From JAPOXR01 sp965221815 (GTDB taxonomy: Bacteria > Pseudomonadota > Alphaproteobacteria > Rhodobacterales > Rhodobacteraceae), in the NCBI GenBank assembly GCA_965221815.1, contig OZ244915.1:62001-126000 (forward strand): a DNA stretch of 64,000 nt. The letters run 5' to 3'. The position numbers were made by a program, and so were the translations under genes. Positions 43,962-52,418 of this stretch are shown here, piece by piece. The number at the start of each line of letters is the position of its first letter. The stretch's first letter is position 1. The notes below the pieces were generated by a model. The model was given only the letters and a program-made list of their open reading frames with translations. It was not told the DNA's origin and did no database searches.

Positions 43962-44450
43962 ATGAAACGACTGATGATGACAGGGGCCGCCGCACTGGTG
44001 GCGCTGGTGATGACGGCTTTTGCCCTTCCAACGCACGCGCAGGACTACCAATGCCAGGCGCAATGGGAACAACATTGCATCATGGAAGGCTGGGGTTTCG
44101 GAAGCATTGTGAGATGCGCACTCACCGACGCCAATCCGGCTTTTCATGATGGAAAATGTTACAGTCACGACGACCTCACAACCCGCAAGGTCCTGAAAAA
44201 AGCCGTCGGTGTCGGGGATGACAAGGTTTTACCGGCCGGCAAGTTCTGGTTCTACCCGACTAACCATAACAACTGGAAGCGGTACCCGGCTTACTTCGAT
44301 GGCATGGGAGGGGTGTATATTCAGGCCCGCTGCAAGACCGCGAACATGGGAACGACCATGACATGGGCTTTGCATCCCCACGGAAGTTCTTTCCCCGGAC
44401 CCAGCACGGTTCCGACCAAAACGCTTCCCAGAGCCGTGACGTGTCGCTAA
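43962..44450 (+). CDS. Secreted Cys-containing protein of unknown function, carried by the element
   Basis: A 162-residue protein with a signal peptide (MKRLMMTGAAALVALVMTAF, cleavage likely after THA). The mature part is rich in Cys, Trp and aromatic residues (YQCQAQWEQHCIMEGWGFGS, VRCALTD, GKCYSHDD, ARCKTANMG, ending AVTCR), suggesting a disulfide-stabilised small domain. GGAGAGG lies before the ATG. The leader resembles that of the protein at 18570-19202 (MMTxAAALV pattern), and both follow a G-run by 38 bases. I recognise no family. It is the only complete gene in the insertion element, so it is a passenger. Confidence 0.7.
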   Translation: MKRLMMTGAAALVALVMTAFALPTHAQDYQCQAQWEQHCIMEGWGFGSIVRCALTDANPAFHDGKCYSHDDLTTRKVLKKAVGVGDDKVLPAGKFWFYPTNHNNWKRYPAYFDGMGGVYIQARCKTANMGTTMTWALHPHGSSFPGPSTVPTKTLPRAVTCR

Positions 44451-44794
44451 AGAAGAGCGCGGGAGGGGTGCGGTCGCCGGGGTGCCGGTCAACATGGCGG
44501 CGGGTCGCAAGCACCTGAACCGTCACCCCCAATCAGAAGAGGCCGTCCGGTTTGTGATGTGAAGCCAGACGACCACCGCCCCGATTCGCGCGAACTGCCA
44601 TGACACACCGACGCAACACACTGGCCGCCTGGCCCGCTGCGGCTACACCACGCCGAAAGGGCTCGCTGACCAGTTCCCTCTCTCCCAAGCCGAGGCGCGC
44701 CGGTTCCTCAAGCATCAGCTCGATGCCAAGCGGACGGCCGAATTGACGCATCTCTTGCGACAGGACGGTCTGCCGATCTGACCCTCGAGCCGTC
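44451..44794. other. Element interior without a complete gene
   Basis: A plus-strand frame from about 44562 to TGA 44781 has no start but looks protein-like (LADQFPLSQAEARRFLKH, then AELTHLLRQDGLPI). It may be the 3' end of a decayed gene brought in with the element. Confidence 0.35.
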
Positions 44795-44883
44795 AGTTGC
44801 AGAGAATGTGGTTTGGCGCCGATGATTGCAGGTGGGTTGCAACGATTGTGGGTTCAAATCAACCGATGATTGCAGGTCGCTAC
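44795..44883 (-). repeat. Right inverted repeat of the element
   Basis: Read on the minus strand from 44883: GTAGCGACCTGCAATCATC, then TTTGAACCCACAATCGTTGC, then a second ACCTGCAATCATC and AAACCACATTCTCTGC. The order and spacing of motifs mirror the left end, with single rather than tandem copies of the 32-bp unit. Confidence 0.75.
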
Positions 44884-45589
44884 ATATAGGGGATGCGTGC
44901 CTCTCCACGACGGTCAAACCGGCGGATCAATGCAATCGGGTTGTCGCTGTTACGCATTTCAAGTCTGGCATTTGCCGCGCGCAAACCACACAAGGTTGCG
45001 AGTTTGAGTGTTGCGACTTCGGCACGTGCTACCGTTTGCTGTCATCGGCTGAGGTGAATTTGGCAATCCAGAAATGATTGTCGCCAACAACATTGGCTTT
45101 CGGTCGTGCTTCACCCGGTGATCCGGCCACTTCTGCCAGACCGCTGGTTTCCTTCGCTGTCCCACCCGGATTCTGTTTGCACCGCTGTGCGAGCCTGCGC
45201 AAAGACTCAAGTTCAACCAAACGTGGAAGGGGTGGATTGAATTTGGATAGCGGTTTCATGTCATCATTGAGAAACCGCAACGCACCATGTCGGGTGCGGT
45301 CGTCGGAAAGCATGAGACAGTCGAATTCACTCAGGCCACTGCCAAGTGCTTTGGTCATCAATGCGCGGTCCCGGGAGTCCGGCGCAGCATCTCCGAAACA
45401 TCCCGTTAGCGCTGCATGCTTGTTGTCCCTTCCAGATAAATGATCGCCGTCTTGCAGTGGCAGTTCCGGCAACAGCGCGAAACGATCACTGGTTGCAAGT
45501 CACGCATCATCATATTCAAATTGCGAATGTTGACGACGCCCATCACTCTGAAATCGCAAACGCCCGACAATAACCTCAAGAACCTTGTC
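44884..45589 (-). pseudogene. hipA: hipA pseudogene, proximal fragment
   Basis: HipA kinases are the toxin part of HipBA modules and phosphorylate aminoacyl-tRNA synthetases. The minus-strand translation follows HipA closely: VGRLRFQSDGRRQHSQFEYD, DRFALLPELPL, SEFDCLMLSDDRTRHGALRF, GEARPKANVVGDNHFWIAKF, then in a shifted frame RAEVATLKLATLCGLRAANA, IALIRRFDRRGEARIPYM. Defects are a TGA at 45502-45500 where Trp is expected (after EYDDA), a frameshift near 45030, no start codon and the insertion at 44884. No hipB-like gene was found next to it. Confidence 0.85.
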
Positions 45590-45658
45590 TCATGCCCGGC
45601 GGAGTCGTTTGGCATTGCCGGGAAAGACGGTTTCATTCATCTGTTCGAGAAATGGCTG

Positions 45659-46654
45659 CTATGAATGAGCGAAGTTGTCCAGATAAGCCTGGCCCAAGCG
45701 GGCCGAATTGGCCGCAAAATCCGGCGCGCGTTGCTGCGGTTCCGGAGCTTCCATGTGACTACCTATCCACGCGAGAAGCGCCATGCGCCGGAGCATGACG
45801 AAAGTGTCAATTTCGGCTTCTTGGGCGTCGCTAATCCTGCGGATTGTCCTGTACCCGCGCAACCAGGCGGCCTTGAGATCTGGAATCCGCGGATCATCTT
45901 CAATGAAACTGATCGCGGCGGCGAAATCGTACATGAACCAGCCCCAGCCACAATCGTCGAAATCGATGAGATGGGTTCTGTTTCCATCGATCAGGAGGTT
46001 CGCCAAACGCATGTCCGCATGAATGAGATTGAAACGATTCTCGGATTTGCCAAACCTTTCCAGCCTGTTGATGATGGTCCCTTGTACCTGTTCAAGGATG
46101 CGCGCAAGTCTGGATGTCATACCCGGCGCACGACGCCAGTGACCCCACGTCGGGTTTGATCCGAACACAGCATCCACATCCCAGGTCATGCGTTCAAACT
46201 TGTCAGGCTTTCTCCAGCCGCGGACATGCGTGTGACATTGCGCTGCGATTGCTCCCAGTTTTTCAAAATTTTGCGTCAGAGCGCCACTCTCGTCAGGGGC
46301 ATCTCCTTCGACGAACTGGAAAAGAACCATATGTCGTGGCACTCGAAGGCCAGGAACGCAGCGTGTTTGAATGGGGTTCCCGTCGCGGCCGAGATAGTGA
46401 TCCGGTGTCAAGACAACTTGCTCGTGGCGCAATGCAGCGATCCAGGCAAGCTCGCTCTCAATTTCCCGGTAGGTGTGATACGCATCCCTGTGAATCCGCA
46501 GAATTGCACGAAATCCATTCGGACATTCCACAAGATATGTCATGTTCTCGGAAACGTTGATCAACCGGGTTTTTGCGCCAACCGGCAAATCCCACAGGGC
46601 CAGTGAGTCTTCGGCGAATTTGCCAAGATGATCGAACAAGTTGTTGATCGGCAT
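45659..46654 (-). CDS. Phosphotransferase family protein (APH/homoserine kinase-like)
   Basis: A 331-residue aminoglycoside phosphotransferase-fold kinase. The N-lobe has NMTYLVECPNGFRAILRIHR with the ATP-binding Arg/Lys strand. The catalytic loop is FNLIHADMRLANLLIDG, where the usual HGDxxxxN is replaced by HADxxxxN. The metal-binding motif is THLIDFDDCGWGWFMYDFA. This SrkA/homoserine kinase II-like group phosphorylates small alcohols or proteins; the substrate is unknown. It lies downstream of the murA-hisD cluster in the same direction, after a 190-base gap. Confidence 0.85.
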   Translation of the reverse strand: MPINNLFDHLGKFAEDSLALWDLPVGAKTRLINVSENMTYLVECPNGFRAILRIHRDAYHTYREIESELAWIAALRHEQVVLTPDHYLGRDGNPIQTRCVPGLRVPRHMVLFQFVEGDAPDESGALTQNFEKLGAIAAQCHTHVRGWRKPDKFERMTWDVDAVFGSNPTWGHWRRAPGMTSRLARILEQVQGTIINRLERFGKSENRFNLIHADMRLANLLIDGNRTHLIDFDDCGWGWFMYDFAAAISFIEDDPRIPDLKAAWLRGYRTIRRISDAQEAEIDTFVMLRRMALLAWIGSHMEAPEPQQRAPDFAANSARLGQAYLDNFAHS

Positions 46655-46847
46655 ATCAGATTCAGTCAGAATCCTGATCCGCTTGAGTCGGATGGTTTCA
46701 ATGGGCGTTCACAGAATCCGGAATCATTGGGCGGCTCTTCACTGAAGCGGATCAATGAAATGTGTGACTGACGCGGATACGACTGCACATGAAGAAGTAA
46801 GTTGCAAGTATCTTGTGGCTTGGACGGGACGGGGTGGATCCCGACTG

Positions 46848-47303
46848 TCATGATGGTCCCCCACCAAAACGATCAATGATCTTTTGATGGATTTGATCGC
46901 GAGTCTGGCGGAAATACGTCATCTGTATATCCCGCCTTTCACTCATCCCGGTGGGGTCAAGTACCGGCCAGTATTCCAGGTCAAGAGAAAACAGACGGGT
47001 ATGTTCACTGGCGGTTCTCTGGGCAGCGGGGGACAGCGCGACGATCAGCTCAAAACTTGCCAAATCGTCACCAAGATTGTGCATCTCATGCATGGCACGT
47101 GTCCGGTGACGGGACAATTCAACGTCAATCTCTTGACAGACGGCGACCGCGTATCCGTCAATGCCCAGATCGCTGCGCACACCCGCCGATTGCACGTAGA
47201 TCCGCTGGCCGAAGATCTTCTTCATGATTCCTTCGGCCATTGGTGAACGCACCGCGTTAAAGTCGCAGCAGAACAGGACCGAAGTGGGCAATCGCCGCGG
47301 CAC
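46848..47303 (-). CDS. Low-molecular-weight protein tyrosine phosphatase / ArsC-like protein
   Basis: A 151-residue protein with the P-loop CDFNAVRS (C-x5-R-S) near the N-terminus in the frame VLFCCDFNAVRSPMAEGI, and the general-acid Asp in PVLDPTG. This matches the phosphatase that follows UPF0262 in the alphaproteobacterial murA-hisD cluster. It may act on phosphotyrosine, phosphoarginine or arsenate. The start is GTG 47303, 8 bases after the UPF0262 stop. The infA gene that often ends this cluster is not present here. Confidence 0.9.
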   Translation of the reverse strand: MPRRLPTSVLFCCDFNAVRSPMAEGIMKKIFGQRIYVQSAGVRSDLGIDGYAVAVCQEIDVELSRHRTRAMHEMHNLGDDLASFELIVALSPAAQRTASEHTRLFSLDLEYWPVLDPTGMSERRDIQMTYFRQTRDQIHQKIIDRFGGGPS

Positions 47304-47311
47304 CGTCTCAC

Positions 47312-47800
47312 CTAACGATTCGGCTGGGCAGCAAAGAGAAGGGTAAACAAGCGGCGCGCTGTATCTGAGTCCGTTTCGATCTTGCCTGACAGCCGTTCCA
47401 GCAGGCGCTCGGCCCCCTGATCATGAATCACCCTGCGGATACGGTCAGTTTGTTCGATGACATCGCGTGGACGGCTGCGCACCGCATCAAAATACTGACG
47501 ACAAACAGAGCCATAGGACTTCAACAGTTCTTGGAATTGTGCCATCGACATGTGAATTGCCAGTATCTCGCTGCCTGTCTCGGTTCGAATATCAAAGACA
47601 GCATGATTTTCTCCAAGGCGGAGCAAGAGTTTGTAAGGCCCAACCGGGGGCTGGCGTCCGCCTCGTGGAATGATAGCGAACGTGTTCCCAGCGCAAAGAT
47701 CGTAGATTGCCACCTTGCGCTCCTGTTCGATATCGTGGGCAACAGCACCTTCGGTGGGATTGTCGATCTTGGCCTCGAAGATTCGGTTAGTTTCGGTCAT
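47312..47800 (-). CDS. UPF0262 family protein
   Basis: A protein of about 162 residues from ATG 47800 (MTETNRIFEAKID), with ERKVAIYDLCAGNTFAI, PPVGPYKLLLRLGENHAVFDI and AIHMSMAQFQELLKSYGSVC. The family is restricted mainly to alphaproteobacteria and is of unknown function. The start overlaps the hisD stop by 14 bases, so it is translationally coupled. The frame is open further upstream to 47848, but that part lies inside hisD. Confidence 0.9.
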   Translation of the reverse strand: MTETNRIFEAKIDNPTEGAVAHDIEQERKVAIYDLCAGNTFAIIPRGGRQPPVGPYKLLLRLGENHAVFDIRTETGSEILAIHMSMAQFQELLKSYGSVCRQYFDAVRSRPRDVIEQTDRIRRVIHDQGAERLLERLSGKIETDSDTARRLFTLLFAAQPNR

Positions 47801-49106
47801 CCCGTTCCCTGCCAAGTTCCTCAAGCCGCAAGCGGAGCGAACGTGCATGTCCGTCCAGTCCTTCAGCTATCGCAAGGGTTTCTCCTGCCGGGGCAATATT
47901 TGCAAACGAGTCTGAAGACATTCTGGTGATGGTCGTTCTCTTCATGAAATTGAGAATCGACAGGCCGGACGCGAAACGTGCTGTTCCGGAAGTTGGCAGA
48001 ACATGATTGGGCCCCGCGACATAGTCGCCGATTGCTTCCGGTGTCCAGGCACCGGAAAAAATAGCTCCAGCATGGCGAATTCCGTCGATCAACTCTTGTG
48101 GCTCGTCGGCGCAAACCTGCAGATGCTCAGCGGCAACTCGGTTCGCCAGATCAATCAACTCATTGCGGTGACGCACAACGACAAGGGCACCATGCTGTTC
48201 CCAACTTGCACTGGCAATCGAGCGTCTTGGCAGGCACCGAAGCTGGCGGGCGATCTTGTCAGCGACGGAAACAGCCAGATTGGCACTTGTGGTCAGCAGG
48301 ATGGACTGTGCATCTTGGTCATGTTCCGCTTGCGCCAGCAGGTCGGCAGCAATCCATTCCGGGTCAATACTGTCATCGGCAATGATGACAACTTCGGAGG
48401 GACCAGCGAGCAGGTCGATTCCCACTTCACCATAGACCAGCTTTTTGGCTGCAGTGACGTAAGCATTGCCGGGTCCGGTAATCATGTCGACTGCGGGAAC
48501 TGATTGCGTGCCATAAGCCAGTGCGGCGATCGCCTGAGCACCGCCGATGCGAAGAATGACATCGACGCCGGCACGGTGGGCGGCATACAGAACCAGCGGA
48601 TTGATTGTCCCACCAGGCGTTGGAACTGTCATCACGAGATTCTGGACCCCCGCGACCTTCGCTGGCACCGCATTCATCAACACGGATGAGGGGTAGGAGG
48701 CAGAACCGCCGGGCACATAGATTCCTGCCGAGTCGACAGGACGCCAACGCCAGCCGAGCAGGCTTCCGTCCGGCAATGTGAAAGCATGGTCTTCCGGCCT
48801 CTGCCGACGATGGTAATCGGCGATACGATCAGCGGCCAAATCAATGGCCTCCCGGCACGCAGGCGATGTCGCTTCCACTGCCGATGCAATTTCCTCGTGG
48901 CCAATCCGGATCGACTCTGTACTGATGGTGCAACCGTCAAGCTCTTCGGTCAGCGCAAAAAGAGCGGGATCTCCTCCGCTCCTCACTCTGTCGATGATCT
49001 GTGCTGAACGCTGGGCAACGTCCGTACTGGTATCTTTGCGCGCGGCCAGCAAATTCTGAAATGCGGCCTCGAAATCAGGTTGATCGGTGCGCAGGATTCT
49101 TGACAT
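47787..49106 (-). CDS. hisD: Histidinol dehydrogenase
   Basis: HisD oxidises L-histidinol to L-histidine in two NAD-dependent steps with a zinc site. The 439-residue protein has GIYVPGGSASYPSSVLMNA, VPTPGGTINPLVLYAA, GGAQAIAALAYGTQSVPAVD, ITGPGNAYVTAAK, GPSEVVIIADDSIDP, LLAQAEHDQDAQS (zinc ligands Gln and His) and FSGAWTPEAIGDYVAGPNHVLPT with catalytic His residues. It lies between DUF2948 and UPF0262, as in other alphaproteobacteria. Confidence 0.98.
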   Translation of the reverse strand: MSRILRTDQPDFEAAFQNLLAARKDTSTDVAQRSAQIIDRVRSGGDPALFALTEELDGCTISTESIRIGHEEIASAVEATSPACREAIDLAADRIADYHRRQRPEDHAFTLPDGSLLGWRWRPVDSAGIYVPGGSASYPSSVLMNAVPAKVAGVQNLVMTVPTPGGTINPLVLYAAHRAGVDVILRIGGAQAIAALAYGTQSVPAVDMITGPGNAYVTAAKKLVYGEVGIDLLAGPSEVVIIADDSIDPEWIAADLLAQAEHDQDAQSILLTTSANLAVSVADKIARQLRCLPRRSIASASWEQHGALVVVRHRNELIDLANRVAAEHLQVCADEPQELIDGIRHAGAIFSGAWTPEAIGDYVAGPNHVLPTSGTARFASGLSILNFMKRTTITRMSSDSFANIAPAGETLAIAEGLDGHARSLRLRLEELGRERDDRN

Positions 49107-49114
49107 GGCGATGA

Positions 49115-49588
49115 TTAGCTATGGTTTGGAAGCACTTTCGAGGATGCAGGATATGGATCCGCAACATCTGTCAACGAAACTTCGATACATTCGATCTTCA
49201 ACAGGATCTCTCGATCACCTGAAAGTATGAGCCTGAGACTACCCGCCATGTCATCATCATTTTCAAAGGCAAGACTGAGAAGAGAAAAGACGTCGGGTGC
49301 TGACGATTCGGCCAATTCCGAGATATTGATGTCCAGAATATCGGAGATTTTGAGCACTGAGCGTACCCTCTCATGGCCGCCGCGCTCCTGATGATTTTCA
49401 GGCTCTATCTCCCAGCGAAACCGGTTCAGCAGAAGGGCGAATTCCCGTCGTCCGGGATCGAAGGACAGGTTCTTGCGCTTAAAAACCGCATCCTGAGCCA
49501 TTGCCGAGACAACCCTGAGATCGTCCTCATCACAAGCACGCAGGCGCAGCGGACTGAATTGAGCATCTTCATATCCTGCATCCGTCAT
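49115..49588 (-). CDS. DUF2948 family protein
   Basis: A 157-residue protein with LRLRACDEDDLRVVSAMAQDAVF at the N-terminus, RREFALLLNRFRWE, ERVRSVLKISDI and LLSLAFENDDDMAGSLRLILSGDREILLKIECI. This matches the alphaproteobacterial DUF2948 family located between murA and hisD. The ATG overlaps the murA stop (TGATG). Function is unknown. Confidence 0.9.
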   Translation of the reverse strand: MTDAGYEDAQFSPLRLRACDEDDLRVVSAMAQDAVFKRKNLSFDPGRREFALLLNRFRWEIEPENHQERGGHERVRSVLKISDILDINISELAESSAPDVFSLLSLAFENDDDMAGSLRLILSGDREILLKIECIEVSLTDVADPYPASSKVLPNHS

Positions 49589-50853
49589 CAGTTGATTCTC
49601 CGGATATCGCCGCCACAGGCAGCAAGCTTGTCTTCGATTCTCTCATAGCCCCGGTCAAGATGATAGACACGGCTGACAGTCGTTTCACCATGCGCCGCAA
49701 GTCCCGCCAAAATCAGTGAGACCGAGGCACGGATATCAGTGGCCATCACGGGTGCACCGTGCAATGACTGAACCCCATGTACCCGCGCGGATCCTCCAGA
49801 GATCTGGATGTCGGCACCCATTCGGGCCAACTCAGGAGCGTGCATAAACCGATTCTCAAATATTCTTTCGTCAAGTCGACTGGTGCCTTCGGCGAGGCTC
49901 ATCGCCGCCATGAACTGCGCCTGAAGATCGGTGGGGAAGCCAGGATATGGCTGGGTGGCCACATCTACGGCCTTCAGTCGCTCGCGCCTGTTTCGAACAT
50001 TGATGATGCCTTCCCCGGAGTCAATCTGCACACCGGCGGCATCCAGTTTTTCGCAAAATGCCGGGAGAAGGTCGACGCGTGCGTTCCGCAATGTCAGTTC
50101 TCCACCCGTAATTGCAGCGGCCAGCATGTAGGTCCCGGTTTCGATTCGATCCGGAATGGTGATGTGGGTTGCACCATTGAGTGAATCAGTGCCTTCAATT
50201 TCGATTGTGGGAGTCCCATCGCCAGCAATGCGTGCCCCCATTTTTCGCAGGCAGTCCGCGAGGTCAGTGATTTCCGGCTCACAGGCGGCATTCTCGATTT
50301 TCGTTCCACCCTTGGCCAGGACTGCGGCAAGCATGATATTTTCCGTGGCCCCAACGGATCGCGAGGGGAAACTGACCGTTGTGCCGCGCAACGATGACGA
50401 ATTGACTGTGGCGTGAACATATCCATCACTTAGCTCTATCTTGGCACCGAGCTTTTCCAACGCATGGAGATGGAGATCGACAGGGCGCGCCCCGATTGCA
50501 CAACCACCGGGTAGCGAGACGACGGCATTTCCCTCGCGCGCCAGCAATGGCCCAAGAACCAGGATAGAGGCGCGCATCTTTCGCACGATTTCGTAATCGG
50601 CACGCACCTGCGTGAGTTGATGCGCACTCATGGACAAGACGCGGCCGTCGTCCATTTCCTGCACTTCAACACCGATCGTTTGCAGCAGACGGGCCATGGT
50701 CCGGATATCGGACAGACGGGGCGCGTTGGAGAGAGTGAGGGGTTGATCCGAGAGCAATGCTGCCGGCATCAGTGCAAGACAGGAATTTTTTGCTCCTGCG
50801 ATGGTAATGGACCCCCTGAGAACATTGCCTCCCTTGACGACAATTGCGTCCAT
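49588..50853 (-). CDS. murA: UDP-N-acetylglucosamine 1-carboxyvinyltransferase
   Basis: MurA transfers enolpyruvate from PEP to UDP-GlcNAc, the first committed step of peptidoglycan synthesis. The 421-residue protein has GSITIAGAKNSCLALMPAAL (Lys and Asn of the active site), RKMRASILVLGPLLAREGNA, LPGGCAIGARPVDLH (the Cys target of fosfomycin), FPSRSVGATENIMLAA and PYPGFPTDLQAQFMA. A small basic-protein gene lies upstream and DUF2948 overlaps its end. Confidence 0.98.
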   Translation of the reverse strand: MDAIVVKGGNVLRGSITIAGAKNSCLALMPAALLSDQPLTLSNAPRLSDIRTMARLLQTIGVEVQEMDDGRVLSMSAHQLTQVRADYEIVRKMRASILVLGPLLAREGNAVVSLPGGCAIGARPVDLHLHALEKLGAKIELSDGYVHATVNSSSLRGTTVSFPSRSVGATENIMLAAVLAKGGTKIENAACEPEITDLADCLRKMGARIAGDGTPTIEIEGTDSLNGATHITIPDRIETGTYMLAAAITGGELTLRNARVDLLPAFCEKLDAAGVQIDSGEGIINVRNRRERLKAVDVATQPYPGFPTDLQAQFMAAMSLAEGTSRLDERIFENRFMHAPELARMGADIQISGGSARVHGVQSLHGAPVMATDIRASVSLILAGLAAHGETTVSRVYHLDRGYERIEDKLAACGGDIRRIN

Positions 50854-51030
50854 CTAGTCGCCTCTCACAGTGTTGCCTGTCTCGTGATTGTCGTGGCTGC
50901 TCAGCGCCCGCGCCTGCTGCCGCCGGCGTTTGATATTTGCCCGGAGGGCGGCCCTCAGCCGCGCATCGGATTGCGGCTGAGATGGCCTGGACTTCGAGGG
51001 TTTGACGGCTGATCGCTTCACTTTGCTCAT
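50854..51030 (-). CDS. Small basic conserved protein upstream of murA
   Basis: A 58-residue protein (MSKVKRSAVKPSKSRPSQPQ, then DARLRAALRANIKRRRQQAR). The helix-forming segment RLRAALRANIKRRRQQ resembles the short basic proteins (RLxxALRxNLxRRKAQKRAR) encoded immediately before murA in many alphaproteobacteria. The stop directly adjoins the murA start. ATG 51030 is preferred to an in-frame TTG at 51039. Function is unknown; nucleic-acid binding is a guess from charge. Confidence 0.65.
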   Translation of the reverse strand: MSKVKRSAVKPSKSRPSQPQSDARLRAALRANIKRRRQQARALSSHDNHETGNTVRGD

Positions 51031-51466
51031 AATTGACAATTAACGCAGACGGGTCAACCCGTCTACAATTGAGATCGCGCATCAGATCGGCAGTTCCCTG
51101 CGTGCCAGGCCCGACAATTGGCCCGGGATTGTGGAGAGCCATCAAATCTGTCGACTTGGTAAGTTGTGAAGCGAGAGGGGCAACTTCCGACACGACCTCA
51201 GACTCTCATCTTGATTGACGCGCCAAAGCAGATCGTGTTCCACCTGATGCGGATCATCCCGAAAATCACGCGTTTTCAACGGGTTGAGAATTCACGAGTC
51301 CGTCGCACCAGAACCAATCCCGTGTGAGTCAACACAAACACTTGCACCAAACTATTGGAAATGGCACGATGCCATGAACAGAAGAGGTTGTTGACCATCA
51401 TACAGCCTGAGAATTGAATACGTATCAGGGTGACACGTTTCGAGATATGTCGGGAAGAGAATTGAA
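51031..51466. other. Divergent spacer of about 435 bp with a dispersed repeat
   Basis: Lies between the small gene upstream of murA and phaR. No gene seen. Bases 51173-51225 (GAGAGGGGCAACTTCCGACA to CTTGATTGACGCGCC) match 43729-43803 within the hipA-inserted element, the latter having about 23 extra bases. This suggests mobile-element DNA. Confidence 0.5.
51173..51225 (+). repeat. Dispersed repeat shared with the element in hipA
   Basis: Shares GAGAGGGGCARCTTCCG and CTTGATTGACGCGCC with 43729-43803. Nearly all of the two outer blocks match, but the spacing between them differs. Probably a residual end of a related mobile element. Confidence 0.55.
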
Positions 51467-52018
51467 GTGAGTCAGGGTCAGGCACCGCTGGTGATCAAGC
51501 GATATGCAAGTCGGCGGCTCTACAATACCGAAACCAGCGATTATGTGACGTTGCAGGAAGTCTCAGACGAAATCCGCTCCGGGCGGGACGTGAAGATTGT
51601 GGATTTGAAAACCGGTGACGACCTGACGCGGCAATATCTGATCCAGATCATCGCTGATCTCGAATCGCGCGGTGAACATGTGCTTCCCCAGAACGTGCTT
51701 GTGGAAGTGGTTCGTGCATACAATGATCAGGCGCGTGAAATGGTCCCGCTGTTTCTCGATGCCTCCTTTGAAATCTTCAAGGAGAACCAGGCGAAGGCTC
51801 TCAAGAGTTTCAAGGCATTTGCTGATCCTTTGAAATCTTACGAAGAAATTGGACGGAGTCAGCGGGCCCTGTTCATGAATATGCTCAATGGGTGGGCTGC
51901 CGAACCTGATGCGCCAAGCGAGTCCGACACCAAGAAAAAAGAAGATCGGGTCGAAGCCGAGATTGATGACCTGAAACGGATGGTGGCGGAGCTGCAGTCG
52001 AAAATCTCTGACATGTGA
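51467..52018 (+). CDS. phaR: Polyhydroxyalkanoate synthesis repressor PhaR
   Basis: PhaR binds PHA granules and DNA and represses phasin genes until polymer accumulates. The 183-residue protein has the N-terminal DNA-binding domain VIKRYASRRLYNTETSDYVT and VKIVDLKTGDDLTRQYLIQII, then the PHB-accumulation-regulator region (LESRGEHVLPQNVLVEVVRA), and a C-terminal charged coiled coil. The start is GTG 51467. No PHA synthase or phasin gene is in the window. Confidence 0.95.
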   Translation: MSQGQAPLVIKRYASRRLYNTETSDYVTLQEVSDEIRSGRDVKIVDLKTGDDLTRQYLIQIIADLESRGEHVLPQNVLVEVVRAYNDQAREMVPLFLDASFEIFKENQAKALKSFKAFADPLKSYEEIGRSQRALFMNMLNGWAAEPDAPSESDTKKKEDRVEAEIDDLKRMVAELQSKISDM

Positions 52019-52089
52019 ATCGTTTCGTTGAACACATTCAGTTGGTTTGCAGTTTCGGGTCAACTGAGTGCCATGGCAACGCCGGGTCT

Positions 52090-52336
52090 TGTCGGAACGG
52101 GTGTCACCCGACTGGCGGCTGCTGACCACCGCAGGCGAAACCGCAAAGGGCAAAGCGTTGCGTACCATCGCTTGGTCTGAGACATGATGGCGCATTGAAG
52201 AATGGTAGGCCACCGTCAAGGCCCAAACACCCATCAGAAACTGCAAACTCAACGCTGCGAATGACTTGCGGCGTCACCGTGCTTTCAACACCATGACCGC
52301 CATGCTCAGTGAGACGTCTCGCACACCCCCGATGAC
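52090..52336 (+). pseudogene. IS4-type transposase remnant
   Basis: The plus-strand frame reads DWRLLTTAGETAKGKALRTI, AWSET-stop-WRIEEW-stop-ATVKAQTP, then CKLNAANDLRRHRAFNTMTA. This parallels the WRLLTT, WRIEEWH and ADDLRR blocks of IS4-type transposases. Two in-frame stop codons (TGA and TAG) and divergence show that it is dead. Only about 80 codons are recognisable. Confidence 0.65.
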
Positions 52337-52418
52337 CTCTCACCTTTCGCATTTTGCGAAGAAGTCTTCAGGTATGAAAAGGGTTGTTTCTTGCTTGAAA
52401 TCAGGAGGGGCAGACCGA

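Larger units (their letters stand above)
42956..44883. mobile_element. Non-autonomous insertion element (1,928 bp) inserted in hipA
   Basis: Both ends carry the inverted sequence GTAGCGACCTGCAATCATC, and similarity continues inward for about 100 bases. It is flanked by the 8-bp target duplication ATATAGG(T/G) at 42948-42955 and 44884-44891. Removing the element restores a continuous HipA reading frame. Inside are a secreted-protein gene with a poly-G promoter (plus strand) and the C-terminal third of an IS4-type transposase (minus strand). No complete transposase is present. The 8-bp duplication and the GTA start of the repeats recall the IS66 family, but no IS66 protein is here, so the mobilising enzyme is unknown. 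Confidence 0.8.
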
